Source: Cryobacterium ruanii
GTDB taxonomy: Bacteria; Actinomycetota; Actinomycetes; Actinomycetales; Microbacteriaceae
Length of the DNA: 64,000 nt
Direction of reading: 5' to 3'
NCBI RefSeq assembly: GCF_004404055.1
Contig: NZ_SOHK01000024.1
Location: 97,029-161,028 of the forward strand
Positions 57,093 through 64,000 of the stretch are shown here, piece by piece (positions within the stretch are counted from its first letter, which is position 1; every line of letters begins with the position of its first letter). The position numbers and the translations under genes are program-made. The notes below the pieces were generated by a model. The model was not told where the DNA came from, did no database searches, and was given only the letters and a program-made list of their open reading frames with translations.

Positions 57093-57793
57093 ACACTCCT
57101 GGTGACCAATTTTCGGACTGGGACGGCGCCTACGTACTCGGCGCCCTGTCGCCGGGCGACCGGCGTGACTATGAACGGCACCTCAACGACTGCGTGGCCT
57201 GCAGCCAGGCGGTCGCCCACCTCGTGGGTCTGCCGGGGCTGCTCGCCCAGGTTCCGCTTGACCAGGCGCTGCAGTTCGGCCAGTCCGGTGTTTCGCGAAC
57301 GGATGCCGCCCCATCCGCCACCCTCCTGCCCCGACTGGTGCAGGCGGCCAGAGCCCGCACCCGGCGGGCCCGGCTGCTCGTCGCCGGAACCGTGGTCGCG
57401 GCCGCTGTGATCGCGGCATCCGCTGCCCTCGTCGTGCCGGGCTGGCTCGACCGGCCCGGCACGAGTGCCGGCGAGCCGACCGTGGCCATGACAGCGGTGG
57501 TTCCGAGCCCGCTCACCGCCACGTTTCGCCTGACCGGTCAAGACTGGGGCACCCGCATCGACGCGAACTGCAGCTATGCAAAGAGCGGCAACGATTTCGG
57601 TCCGCAGCCCTACGCCCTGTTCGTGACCGACCGTTCCGGCCAGGAAAGCCTCGTTGCCAGCTGGATTTCCGGCCCCGGCACGACGATCAGCGCGGCCGGC
57701 ACGACGAGCGTGGCGGAAAACGACATCGCGAGTGTGGATATTCGGTGGATGCCCGACGAGCGGGTGCTGCTGGAATCCAAACCGACCTGGTAG
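57089..57793 (+). CDS. Transmembrane anti-sigma factor (zinc-binding)
   Basis: 234 residues. The N-terminal ZAS-like domain has YERHLNDCVACSQAV (His-x3-Cys-x2-Cys), which can hold zinc and bind the sigma factor; a single membrane helix (LLVAGTVVAAAVIAASAALVVPG) and an exported domain follow with several Trp and Cys (TGQDWGTRIDANCSYAK). It is translationally coupled to the sigma-factor gene. Confidence 0.9.
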   Translation: MNTPGDQFSDWDGAYVLGALSPGDRRDYERHLNDCVACSQAVAHLVGLPGLLAQVPLDQALQFGQSGVSRTDAAPSATLLPRLVQAARARTRRARLLVAGTVVAAAVIAASAALVVPGWLDRPGTSAGEPTVAMTAVVPSPLTATFRLTGQDWGTRIDANCSYAKSGNDFGPQPYALFVTDRSGQESLVASWISGPGTTISAAGTTSVAENDIASVDIRWMPDERVLLESKPTW

Positions 57794-57805
57794 CGACCTG
57801 TTGAG

Positions 57806-58681
57806 CTATTCGAGAATGATGGGCACGCGCAGCATGCCCTCCTGCGCGACGGTGGCCAGGAGAACGCCGTCGCGACTGAAGATGCTGCCGGTGGCGAGGC
57901 CGCGGCCGCCCTGCGCGCTCGGGGAATCCTGCACATAGAGCAGCCACTCGTCGACGCGACCGAAACGGTGCCACCACATGGCGTGGTCGAGGCTCGCGAC
58001 CTTGAGACCGGGGGAGGACCAGGCGACACCGTGTCTGCGCATGATCGGCTCCATGATGGAATAGTCGCTGGCATAGGCCAGGGCCGCGCGATGCAGGTCG
58101 GGGTCATCGGGCAGCGGGGAGAACGTCTTCATCCACACGGCCTGGCGGGAGGTGTGCTCGCCCTTGACCTTGAGGTAGATCGGCGATGGGACATGCCGCA
58201 TGTCAAAGGGGCGCTCGCTCGCCCAGTAGCGGGCGACCGAATGGTCGATGTGAGCGAGCGAAGCGGATGCCGTCGGCAGGCTCTCCGGGTCGGGGATATC
58301 CTTCGGCATCTCGATGTGGTGTTCCAGTCCCTCGTCGGCGTCCTGGAACGAGGCGATCATCGACAGGATCGGCACGCCGTCCTGGTAGCACTGCGTGCGG
58401 CGGGTGGAGAATGATCGACCATCGTGAATGCGCTCGACCGAAAAGGTGATCGGCGCTTTGACGTCGCCGGGGCGCAGGAAATAGCCGTGCATCGAATGTA
58501 CGTGGCGTTCGTCGGGCACGGTGCGCATTGCGGCGACGAGCGACTGGGCCAGTACTTGCCCGCCGAACACACGGCCGAGCGGCATCCACTGGGACGGACC
58601 GGTGAAGATGTCCTCACTCGTGCGGGCACCGGTATCGGTCAGATCGAGGACGGCCAGGAGGCCTTCCATCGGCTTGTGCAT
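57806..58681 (-). CDS. tesB: Acyl-CoA thioesterase II (TesB)
   Basis: 291-residue double-hot-dog thioesterase. First half: TSEDIFTGPSQWMPLGRVFGGQVLAQSLVAA, HSMHGYFLRPGDVKAPITFSVERIHDGRSFSTR; second half ends SLDHAMWWHRFGRVDEWLLYVQDSPSAQGGRGLATGSIF with the catalytic Asp of the H-x-x-x-W motif. ATG 58681 matches the family start. Hydrolyses medium- to long-chain acyl-CoA. Convergent with the anti-sigma gene. Confidence 0.93.
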   Translation of the reverse strand: MHKPMEGLLAVLDLTDTGARTSEDIFTGPSQWMPLGRVFGGQVLAQSLVAAMRTVPDERHVHSMHGYFLRPGDVKAPITFSVERIHDGRSFSTRRTQCYQDGVPILSMIASFQDADEGLEHHIEMPKDIPDPESLPTASASLAHIDHSVARYWASERPFDMRHVPSPIYLKVKGEHTSRQAVWMKTFSPLPDDPDLHRAALAYASDYSIMEPIMRRHGVAWSSPGLKVASLDHAMWWHRFGRVDEWLLYVQDSPSAQGGRGLATGSIFSRDGVLLATVAQEGMLRVPIILE

Positions 58682-58746
58682 GCTGTCTCCTCGGGCAAGT
58701 TCGCGTATGCGGCATGCGGTCGTGGCGCATCTTGGTAGTTTAGGAG

Positions 58747-59427
58747 ATGATGAGCCAGTCATTCACACTTACCGATTCCCAGTCCCTCAGCGACCTGATC
58801 GTGTTTCTGTCACGATCCGGGCGTGTTCTCGACGGTTCCGTGCGTCTCATGGCCGCGAAGGGGGTTCTGGCGGTCTACACCGCAATCTTCTATCCGCGCG
58901 GCCTGCTCGACGCAAGCCCGACCGTGCTCGGCCTGCGTACTTTCGCGCTGAAAGAGCCGGTCGACCTCGACAACGTCGTGCCGGTGCGCTCCCTGCTCGA
59001 ACGCCTCAAGCACCTCGAGTCCACCGCTCGTGACCTGACCCTGCCGGTCATCGTAACCGTGCCCCTCGAGGTGAATACCGTGACCTGGGCCGGCATCTCC
59101 CCGCCGAAGGGCGGCTGGGAACCGCACGGGCAGACTCTGGCTGCCCACCTCGAAACGGCCGCTCGGGAGGGGATCGACGAGGTCGCTGCTACGGTCCCCG
59201 ACGGCGCTGGGGAATTGATCGTCGAGCGCGTTCGGTCCGAGGTCTGGGGTCGTCAGGTCGACGGGCTCGAATTCGTGCCGACCGGTGCCGGTTTCGCCGC
59301 GTTCAGCCTGGGCTTCCTCGCTGATGACGAACCGGTGCAGCTCTTCGAGTCGGGGTTGTGGACCCGCCTCAGCACGAGCCGCGGCCACGTGTTGGTGCGG
59401 CGCAAGCCGTGGACCCTCAAGGCCTGA
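58747..59427 (+). CDS. Conserved-looking hypothetical protein
   Basis: 226-residue soluble protein, not recognised. Segments with alternating hydrophobic pattern (SVRLMAAKGVLAVYTAIFYPRGLLD, LTLPVIVTVPLEVNTVTWAGISPP, HVLVRRKPWTLKA) suggest an alpha/beta fold; ISPPKGGWEPHG is a Gly/Pro-rich loop. The start codon doublet ATG-ATG at 58747/58750 leaves the exact start open. Its 3' end overlaps the convergent regulator gene by 11 nt. Confidence 0.75.
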   Translation: MMSQSFTLTDSQSLSDLIVFLSRSGRVLDGSVRLMAAKGVLAVYTAIFYPRGLLDASPTVLGLRTFALKEPVDLDNVVPVRSLLERLKHLESTARDLTLPVIVTVPLEVNTVTWAGISPPKGGWEPHGQTLAAHLETAAREGIDEVAATVPDGAGELIVERVRSEVWGRQVDGLEFVPTGAGFAAFSLGFLADDEPVQLFESGLWTRLSTSRGHVLVRRKPWTLKA

Positions 59428-61033
59428 TCACCCGGGGCCGGAGTGGCGACACGACGGCGGTGTCGGTCGCGAGCAGGGCTGCCCAGACATCTGCGCGCGC
59501 TGGAAACGAACCGAGGTCGCGGGCGAGCAGCTGTTCTGCCTGCTGGATACGGGTGCGCACCGTGTGGCGATGCACGCCGAGCTGCGCTGCGGCCTCGCCG
59601 AAGTGCCCGTTGCAGAGCAGCCAGGCGTGCAGGGTGCGCAGCAGCTCGGTGGCGTGCGCCCGATCGTATGCAAGCACCGGCGCGAGGGTCGCGAGGCCGA
59701 CCGCGTGGGCATCCGTTCTCGCGAGGAGCGCCAGCACGCCCTGGCGGGCTACGTCGTTGAACGTGGTCACCCCCGCCGCACCTTCCCTCGCCCGGGTGAC
59801 TGCCTGTTCGGCCTGATCGAGGGCGCGGGGCAATTGCCGATAGGTGCTCGGCTCCGACAGGCCGGCGTGCAGGTCGAACAGAGTGCACAGATTCGAGAGG
59901 ATGCCGTCGGCCGAGCGTTCGAGACACAGCACGATGGTGTCGTCCTGGCGGGCGAAGAACAGCTGCCCGGGGGTGTCCTCAACGCGCAGCTCCAGGTATT
60001 CGGTGATGGCATCGCGGCGGAGCGACGGAACGTCGACGACGGCAACGAGCACGGGGGCAGCCGGGAGTGCGCCCCACATCTGCAAAGAGATTTGTTCCAC
60101 CAGTTTGTGGTCACCACCAAGGAGGGTGTGCATCAGCCCGGTACGCAATAGGCCCTGGGCTCGATCGAGGGCGTTGTGCTGCTCCAGGGCGAGACCGGCC
60201 AGGGCGATCACACTCGTGACGACCTCGGTGCTGGCCTGGTCGAGGGCCCTGGGGCCGCCGAGGGCGAGCACGCCACGCAGGTGGTCGTGGCCGCCGAGGG
60301 TTTGCAAAGTGAGCGTCTCACCGCCGGCGTCAACGGTGCTGCTGGAGCGCTGGCCGCGGGCCAGCAGGCGCCGCGCCTCGTGTTGAACGGTGGCGAGGGC
60401 GTCGGGGGCCGCGGTGAAGGTGGCGCGGGGGAACACCCGGTTTAGGATGCCGCTCGCGTCGAACAGGGCCACCCAGTGGCCGAGCTGGGTGGATAGCTCG
60501 GCGAGGGTCGCGCTCAAACCGTCGGGGCGCAGCGCGGCGAGCGCGATGGCGCGTTGCGCTTTGAGGGCCCAGGTGGCGCGGGCATAGCGATCCTCGGCGA
60601 CGAGGTCGCCGGCTGCCCGGGCCACGGCAATGAACGGGGTGCGATAGGGCACCTCGAATAGCGGCAGCTCGAGTGAGCGGCAGGCGGCGATCAGCCCGTC
60701 CGGCGTGCCGTCCCGAATGACCTCGGTGCCGAAACCGAGCGCGGTGATGCCCCGGTCATGCAGGCGTTGTACATAGGGGCGGAAGTCGGCATCCTTGGTC
60801 GGATCGCTGCCGAACTGGGTGCCGGTCGTGAGCAGCACCTGGTCTGCGGAGAGGAACGGGGTCGGATCGATCAGGTCGGAACTGTGCACCCATTCGACGG
60901 TTCGGTCGAGCATCGACGGGCTGGCCGGAGTAGCGCTAGCCGGGGTCGCGCCGGCAGCGGTCGGGCCGGTCGGGTCGAGCAGGGCGAGTCCGAGGTTCGG
61001 GTCAGCGAGCAGCAGGCGCAGGGTGGGGAGCAT
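59417..61033 (-). CDS. PucR-family transcriptional regulator
   Basis: 538-residue regulator: N-terminal PucR ligand domain (about 1-130, SDLIDPTPFLSADQVLLTTGTQF), a GGDEF-related central domain, and the C-terminal HTH_30 (LLCNGHFGEAAAQLGVHRHTVRTRIQQAEQLL). It is divergent from gabT with about 150 nt between, so it is the likely activator of gabT-gabD, as in other GABA/putrescine-using actinobacteria. Confidence 0.92.
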   Translation of the reverse strand: MLPTLRLLLADPNLGLALLDPTGPTAAGATPASATPASPSMLDRTVEWVHSSDLIDPTPFLSADQVLLTTGTQFGSDPTKDADFRPYVQRLHDRGITALGFGTEVIRDGTPDGLIAACRSLELPLFEVPYRTPFIAVARAAGDLVAEDRYARATWALKAQRAIALAALRPDGLSATLAELSTQLGHWVALFDASGILNRVFPRATFTAAPDALATVQHEARRLLARGQRSSSTVDAGGETLTLQTLGGHDHLRGVLALGGPRALDQASTEVVTSVIALAGLALEQHNALDRAQGLLRTGLMHTLLGGDHKLVEQISLQMWGALPAAPVLVAVVDVPSLRRDAITEYLELRVEDTPGQLFFARQDDTIVLCLERSADGILSNLCTLFDLHAGLSEPSTYRQLPRALDQAEQAVTRAREGAAGVTTFNDVARQGVLALLARTDAHAVGLATLAPVLAYDRAHATELLRTLHAWLLCNGHFGEAAAQLGVHRHTVRTRIQQAEQLLARDLGSFPARADVWAALLATDTAVVSPLRPRVIRP

Positions 61034-61185
61034 GGACGCCTTATACGATTAGGCCAATAGAAGTGCCCTCACTATACAACCTGGACAGAGCCTGTCTCTA
61101 TATTTCTGCCTAGCATTGCCCCGTGCCACACCGGCACTGCGGCATCACGCCGCGTAAACGCCCGTCGCTTCGATCGGAAACCCGC

Positions 61186-62565
61186 ATGACACTCGTAGAC
61201 ACTCCTCGCCCCACCAGCACACCGCTCGGTGGCCCTTCGCTGGCCCAGGAACGCAAACTGGTCACGAGCATCCCCGGGCCGAAGTCGCGGGCTCTCGGCG
61301 AACGCAAGGCCCAGGCCGTCTCGGCCGGTGTGGGCATCTCGCTGCCCGTCTACGTGGTGGCCGCCGGCGGAGGCGTTGTCGTCGACGTCGACGGTAACTC
61401 GCACATCGACCTCGGGTCAGGCATCGCCGTGACCGGGGTCGGCAACAGCGCCCCGCGCGTCGTTGAGGCCGTCGCCGCCCAGCTGGCCCAGTTCACCCAC
61501 ACCTGCTTCACCGTGGCACCCTACGACTCCTACATCGAGGTGGCCGAAGCCCTGAACCGCCTCACGCCCGGCGACCACGAGAAGCGCAGCGTGCTGTTCA
61601 ACTCCGGGGCCGAATCGGTCGAGAACGCGGTCAAGATCGCCCGGCATTTCACCGGCAAGCAGGCGATCGTCGCCTTCGACCACGCGTACCACGGCCGTAC
61701 CAACCTGACGATGAGCCTGACCGCCAAGAGTCAGCCCTACAAAAGTGGCTTCGGCCCCTTCGCCCCAGAGGTGTACCGCGCACCCATGTCGTACCCACTC
61801 CGCGACGGCGGCCTCGATGGCGTCATAGCGGCGAACCGCGCCATCTCGCAGATCGAGAAGCAGATCGGCGCGAGCAATCTCGCTGCGATCATTATCGAAC
61901 CCATCCAGGGGGAGGGCGGCTTCATTGTTCCGGCACCGGGCTTTCTCGCCACCCTGCTGGCCTGGTGCCGCGCCAACGAGGTCATCTTCATCGCCGACGA
62001 AATCCAGACTGGCTTCGCCCGCACGGGCCACATGTTCGCCTGCGAGCACGAGGGTATCGTGCCCGACATGATCTGCACCGCCAAGGGCATCGCGGGCGGG
62101 CTGCCGTTGTCGGCCGTTACCGGGCGTGCTGACATCATGGACTCCCCGCAGGCCGGCGGACTCGGCGGCACCTACGGCGGCAATCCGCTCGCCTGCGCCG
62201 CTGCGCTCGCCACCATCGACACCTATGAGAGTGACAACCTGGTCGAACGCGCTGCTGATATCGGACGGATCATGGGCCAGCGCCTGGAAGCGCTCGCCGC
62301 AGCCGATCCGCGCATCGTTGAAGTTCGCGGCCGCGGTGCCATGATGGCCATCGAACTCGTCGACCCCGCCACGGGCGAGCCGAATGCCGCCCTGACCGGT
62401 CGGGTGATCGCCGCCGCGCACGCCCAGGGCGTGATTCTGCTCGGCTGCGGAACCTATGGCAACGTCATCCGCTTTCTGCCACCGCTGAGCATTCCCGACG
62501 CCCTGCTGCTCGAGGGCCTGCAGGTTCTGGCCGAGGCACTGGCCGCCGATTCGGCCGCAGCGTGA
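61186..62565 (+). CDS. gabT: 4-aminobutyrate aminotransferase
   Basis: 459-residue class-III PLP aminotransferase moving the amino group of GABA to 2-oxoglutarate. VLFNSGAESVENAVKIARHFTGK and HAYHGRTNLTMSLTAK are substrate/PLP-phosphate blocks, IFIADEIQTGFARTG holds the PLP-ring Asp, and the Schiff-base Lys is in ICTAKGIAGGLPLSAV. The ATG at 61186 is followed by MTLVDTPR; the frame extends upstream without homology. gabD follows with a 4-nt GTGA overlap. Confidence 0.94.
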   Translation: MTLVDTPRPTSTPLGGPSLAQERKLVTSIPGPKSRALGERKAQAVSAGVGISLPVYVVAAGGGVVVDVDGNSHIDLGSGIAVTGVGNSAPRVVEAVAAQLAQFTHTCFTVAPYDSYIEVAEALNRLTPGDHEKRSVLFNSGAESVENAVKIARHFTGKQAIVAFDHAYHGRTNLTMSLTAKSQPYKSGFGPFAPEVYRAPMSYPLRDGGLDGVIAANRAISQIEKQIGASNLAAIIIEPIQGEGGFIVPAPGFLATLLAWCRANEVIFIADEIQTGFARTGHMFACEHEGIVPDMICTAKGIAGGLPLSAVTGRADIMDSPQAGGLGGTYGGNPLACAAALATIDTYESDNLVERAADIGRIMGQRLEALAAADPRIVEVRGRGAMMAIELVDPATGEPNAALTGRVIAAAHAQGVILLGCGTYGNVIRFLPPLSIPDALLLEGLQVLAEALAADSAAA

Positions 62566-64000
62566 GCGCCGTGAGCGCCGTGATCCATGGGGCCGAGCGA
62601 TCCCCGGCAGTTCGTTCCACGGGTGTTCGTTCCACGGGTCCTCGTTCCAAGGGTGCTCGTTCCACGGGCGAGGTCGCACTGCTCGCCCGCGTGCCCGACC
62701 AGCTGTACATCAACGGCCAGTGGGTCAACGGCACCGGGGAACTGATCCCAGTGACCGACCCGGCGACCGGGCTGATTCTTAAACAGATCCAAAACGCCTC
62801 CGTCGACGACGGCGCCCGCGCGCTCGATGCAGCCGTCGCCGCAACGGACTCCTGGGCGGCCACCCCCGCGCGGGTGCGCGCCGAGATTCTCCGCCGCGCC
62901 TTCGACCTGCTGCAGGAGCGCCGCGACGACTTCGCCACCCTCATGACGCTCGAGATGGGCAAACCGATCGCCGAAGCCAACTCGGAGGTTACCTACGGCG
63001 GCGAGTTTCTGCGCTGGTTCAGTGAGGAGGCCGTGCGCATCAGCGGCCGGTACGGTGCCACCCCGGAGGGCACCGGCACGATGGTCGTCACGCAGCGACC
63101 GGTGGGACCGTGCTTTCTGATCACCCCGTGGAACTTTCCGCTCGCGATGGCCACCCGCAAGATCGCGCCGGCCCTCGCCGCGGGGTGCACGGTCGTCGTC
63201 AAACCTGCCGAGCTGACCCCGCTGACCACCCTGCTGTTCGTACAGTTGCTGGCGGACGCCGGTGTGCCGGCCGGCGTCGTCAACGTCATCACCACGACCC
63301 GGTCGCAGGCAGTGTCCGCCCCGATCATCGCCGACCCCCGGCTGCGTAAGCTCAGCTTCACCGGATCGACCGCCGTCGGGCGCGCCCTCATCGCCCAGGC
63401 GGCCCAGAACGTGCTGCGCACCTCGATGGAACTCGGCGGCAATGCCCCCTTCATCGTCTTCGCCGACGCCGATCTCGGGCAGGCTGTCAACGGCGCCATG
63501 CTCGCGAAGTTTCGCAACACCGGCCAGGCCTGCACGGCGGCCAACCGGTTCATCGTGCACGCGTCGATTGCCGAAGAATTCGGCCGCCGGCTGACCGAGC
63601 GGGTGGACGCCCTCGTGATCGGCCCGGGCATCGACCCGGCGGTGGATTTCGGACCGCTCGTGAACGACGCGGCCGTCGACAACATCGACACCCTCGTGCA
63701 GGATGCCCTGTCGCGCGGCGCCACCCTGCTCACCGGCGGCACGCGCCGCGAGGGGCCCGGCTCGTTCTTCGCGCCGACCGTGTTGGTCAACGTGAGCGCT
63801 GACAGCCGCATTGTGCGAGAAGAGATCTTCGGACCGATCGTCGGTATCAGAACTTTTGAAACAGACGAAGAGGCCATTGAAATGGCAAATGGCACCGAAT
63901 ATGGACTGATCGGCTACGTTTTTACCACCGATATCGCACGTGGTCACCGTATGATCGACAGTATCGAAACGGGAATGATGGGCCTGAATACCGGCCTCGT
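62562..64000 (+). CDS. gabD: Succinate-semialdehyde dehydrogenase (3' end beyond the window)
   Basis: Partial ALDH of at least 479 codons. After a repetitive N-terminal extension (about residues 1-45), homology starts at RVPDQLYINGQWVNGTGE; later come GPCFLITPWNFPLAMATRKIAPALAAG, SFTGSTAVGRALI, the catalytic Glu in LELGGNAPFIV and Cys in NTGQACTAANR, and EEIFGPIVG. The start is one of three GTG codons spaced by 9 nt (62562, 62571, 62580). The last 200 nt are unusually rich in A/T for this window. The end of the gene is beyond 64000. Confidence 0.93.
   Translation, partial: MSAVSAVIHGAERSPAVRSTGVRSTGPRSKGARSTGEVALLARVPDQLYINGQWVNGTGELIPVTDPATGLILKQIQNASVDDGARALDAAVAATDSWAATPARVRAEILRRAFDLLQERRDDFATLMTLEMGKPIAEANSEVTYGGEFLRWFSEEAVRISGRYGATPEGTGTMVVTQRPVGPCFLITPWNFPLAMATRKIAPALAAGCTVVVKPAELTPLTTLLFVQLLADAGVPAGVVNVITTTRSQAVSAPIIADPRLRKLSFTGSTAVGRALIAQAAQNVLRTSMELGGNAPFIVFADADLGQAVNGAMLAKFRNTGQACTAANRFIVHASIAEEFGRRLTERVDALVIGPGIDPAVDFGPLVNDAAVDNIDTLVQDALSRGATLLTGGTRREGPGSFFAPTVLVNVSADSRIVREEIFGPIVGIRTFETDEEAIEMANGTEYGLIGYVFTTDIARGHRMIDSIETGMMGLNTGL
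62610..62669. repeat. Four tandem 15-bp repeats in the gabD 5' end
   Basis: Units GTTCGTTCCACGGGT (62610 and 62625), CCTCGTTCCAAGGGT (62640) and GCTCGTTCCACGGGC (62655) follow each other with no gap. Each encodes a five-residue xRSxG unit, so copy changes keep the frame. It also holds three GTGAGCGCC-type units just upstream (62562-62582). Confidence 0.93.

Overview
The window is GC-rich, densely coded actinobacterial DNA. Gene order and protein types point to Microbacteriaceae (for example mnmA-ligA, gatCAB, the TPP-riboswitch ykoEDC cluster, orn beside tRNA-His, ettA after ssb). Start codons are often GTG, neighbouring genes overlap by 1-4 nt, and RNA genes lack an encoded CCA. Genus is an inference only; no rRNA is present.

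Layout. 1-3.5 kb: tRNA thiolation (mnmA) and NAD-dependent DNA ligase. 3.5-6 kb: a formaldehyde-dehydrogenase-like zinc enzyme, an aldo/keto reductase and the stump of a quinone oxidoreductase. 6.2-9.6 kb: gatCAB for Gln-tRNA/Asn-tRNA amidation. 9.6-11 kb: a ferritin-like/VIT1 metal transporter. 11-16.8 kb: a polyamine-type ABC importer (ATPase, lipoprotein, two permeases) divergent from a FadR-type regulator and a soluble Cache-domain protein. 16.8-18.8 kb: a palindromic element, DNA polymerase IV and a GerW-like protein. 18.8-22.5 kb: TPP riboswitch and ECF-type thiamine-precursor transporter. 22.5-25.7 kb: D,D-carboxypeptidase-like protein lacking its KTG triad, metallopeptidase, tRNA-His, oligoribonuclease, thioredoxin-fold protein.

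25.7-36.9 kb is a catabolic gene set: a FadR-type regulator, a peptide/nickel-type ABC importer with the two ATPases fused, an amidase, a short-chain dehydrogenase, an aldehyde dehydrogenase and an isopropylmalate/tartrate-dehydrogenase-like enzyme. The same palindrome (core TGGTCTGACCA) lies in the two divergent promoter regions at its ends, which argues for one regulon degrading an unidentified amide or peptide-like substrate.

37.3-49.6 kb is a decaying integrated island starting at tRNA-Arg(TCT). It carries an excisionase-like gene and an integrase with an internal deletion, then many broken genes (DUF2252, MOSC, transposase, hydrolase, ECF sigma factor, YCII, metallo-beta-lactamase fold, SRPBCC, conjugation coupling protein). 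Intact survivors are an AbiE-type toxin-antitoxin pair, an ArsR/DHFR-like pair, one YCII gene and a DUF4913-like gene. Disruptions are concentrated here and virtually absent from the flanking core genes, so sequencing error is a poor general explanation.

49.7-58.7 kb returns to core genes: nadE with a terminator, two small unknowns, msrA, ssb, a lipoprotein, ettA, thioesterases, a Rieske lipoprotein and an ECF sigma/anti-sigma pair. 58.7-64 kb ends with a PucR-type regulator divergent from gabT-gabD (GABA degradation), gabD being cut by the window edge and having four tandem 15-bp repeats in its 5' end.
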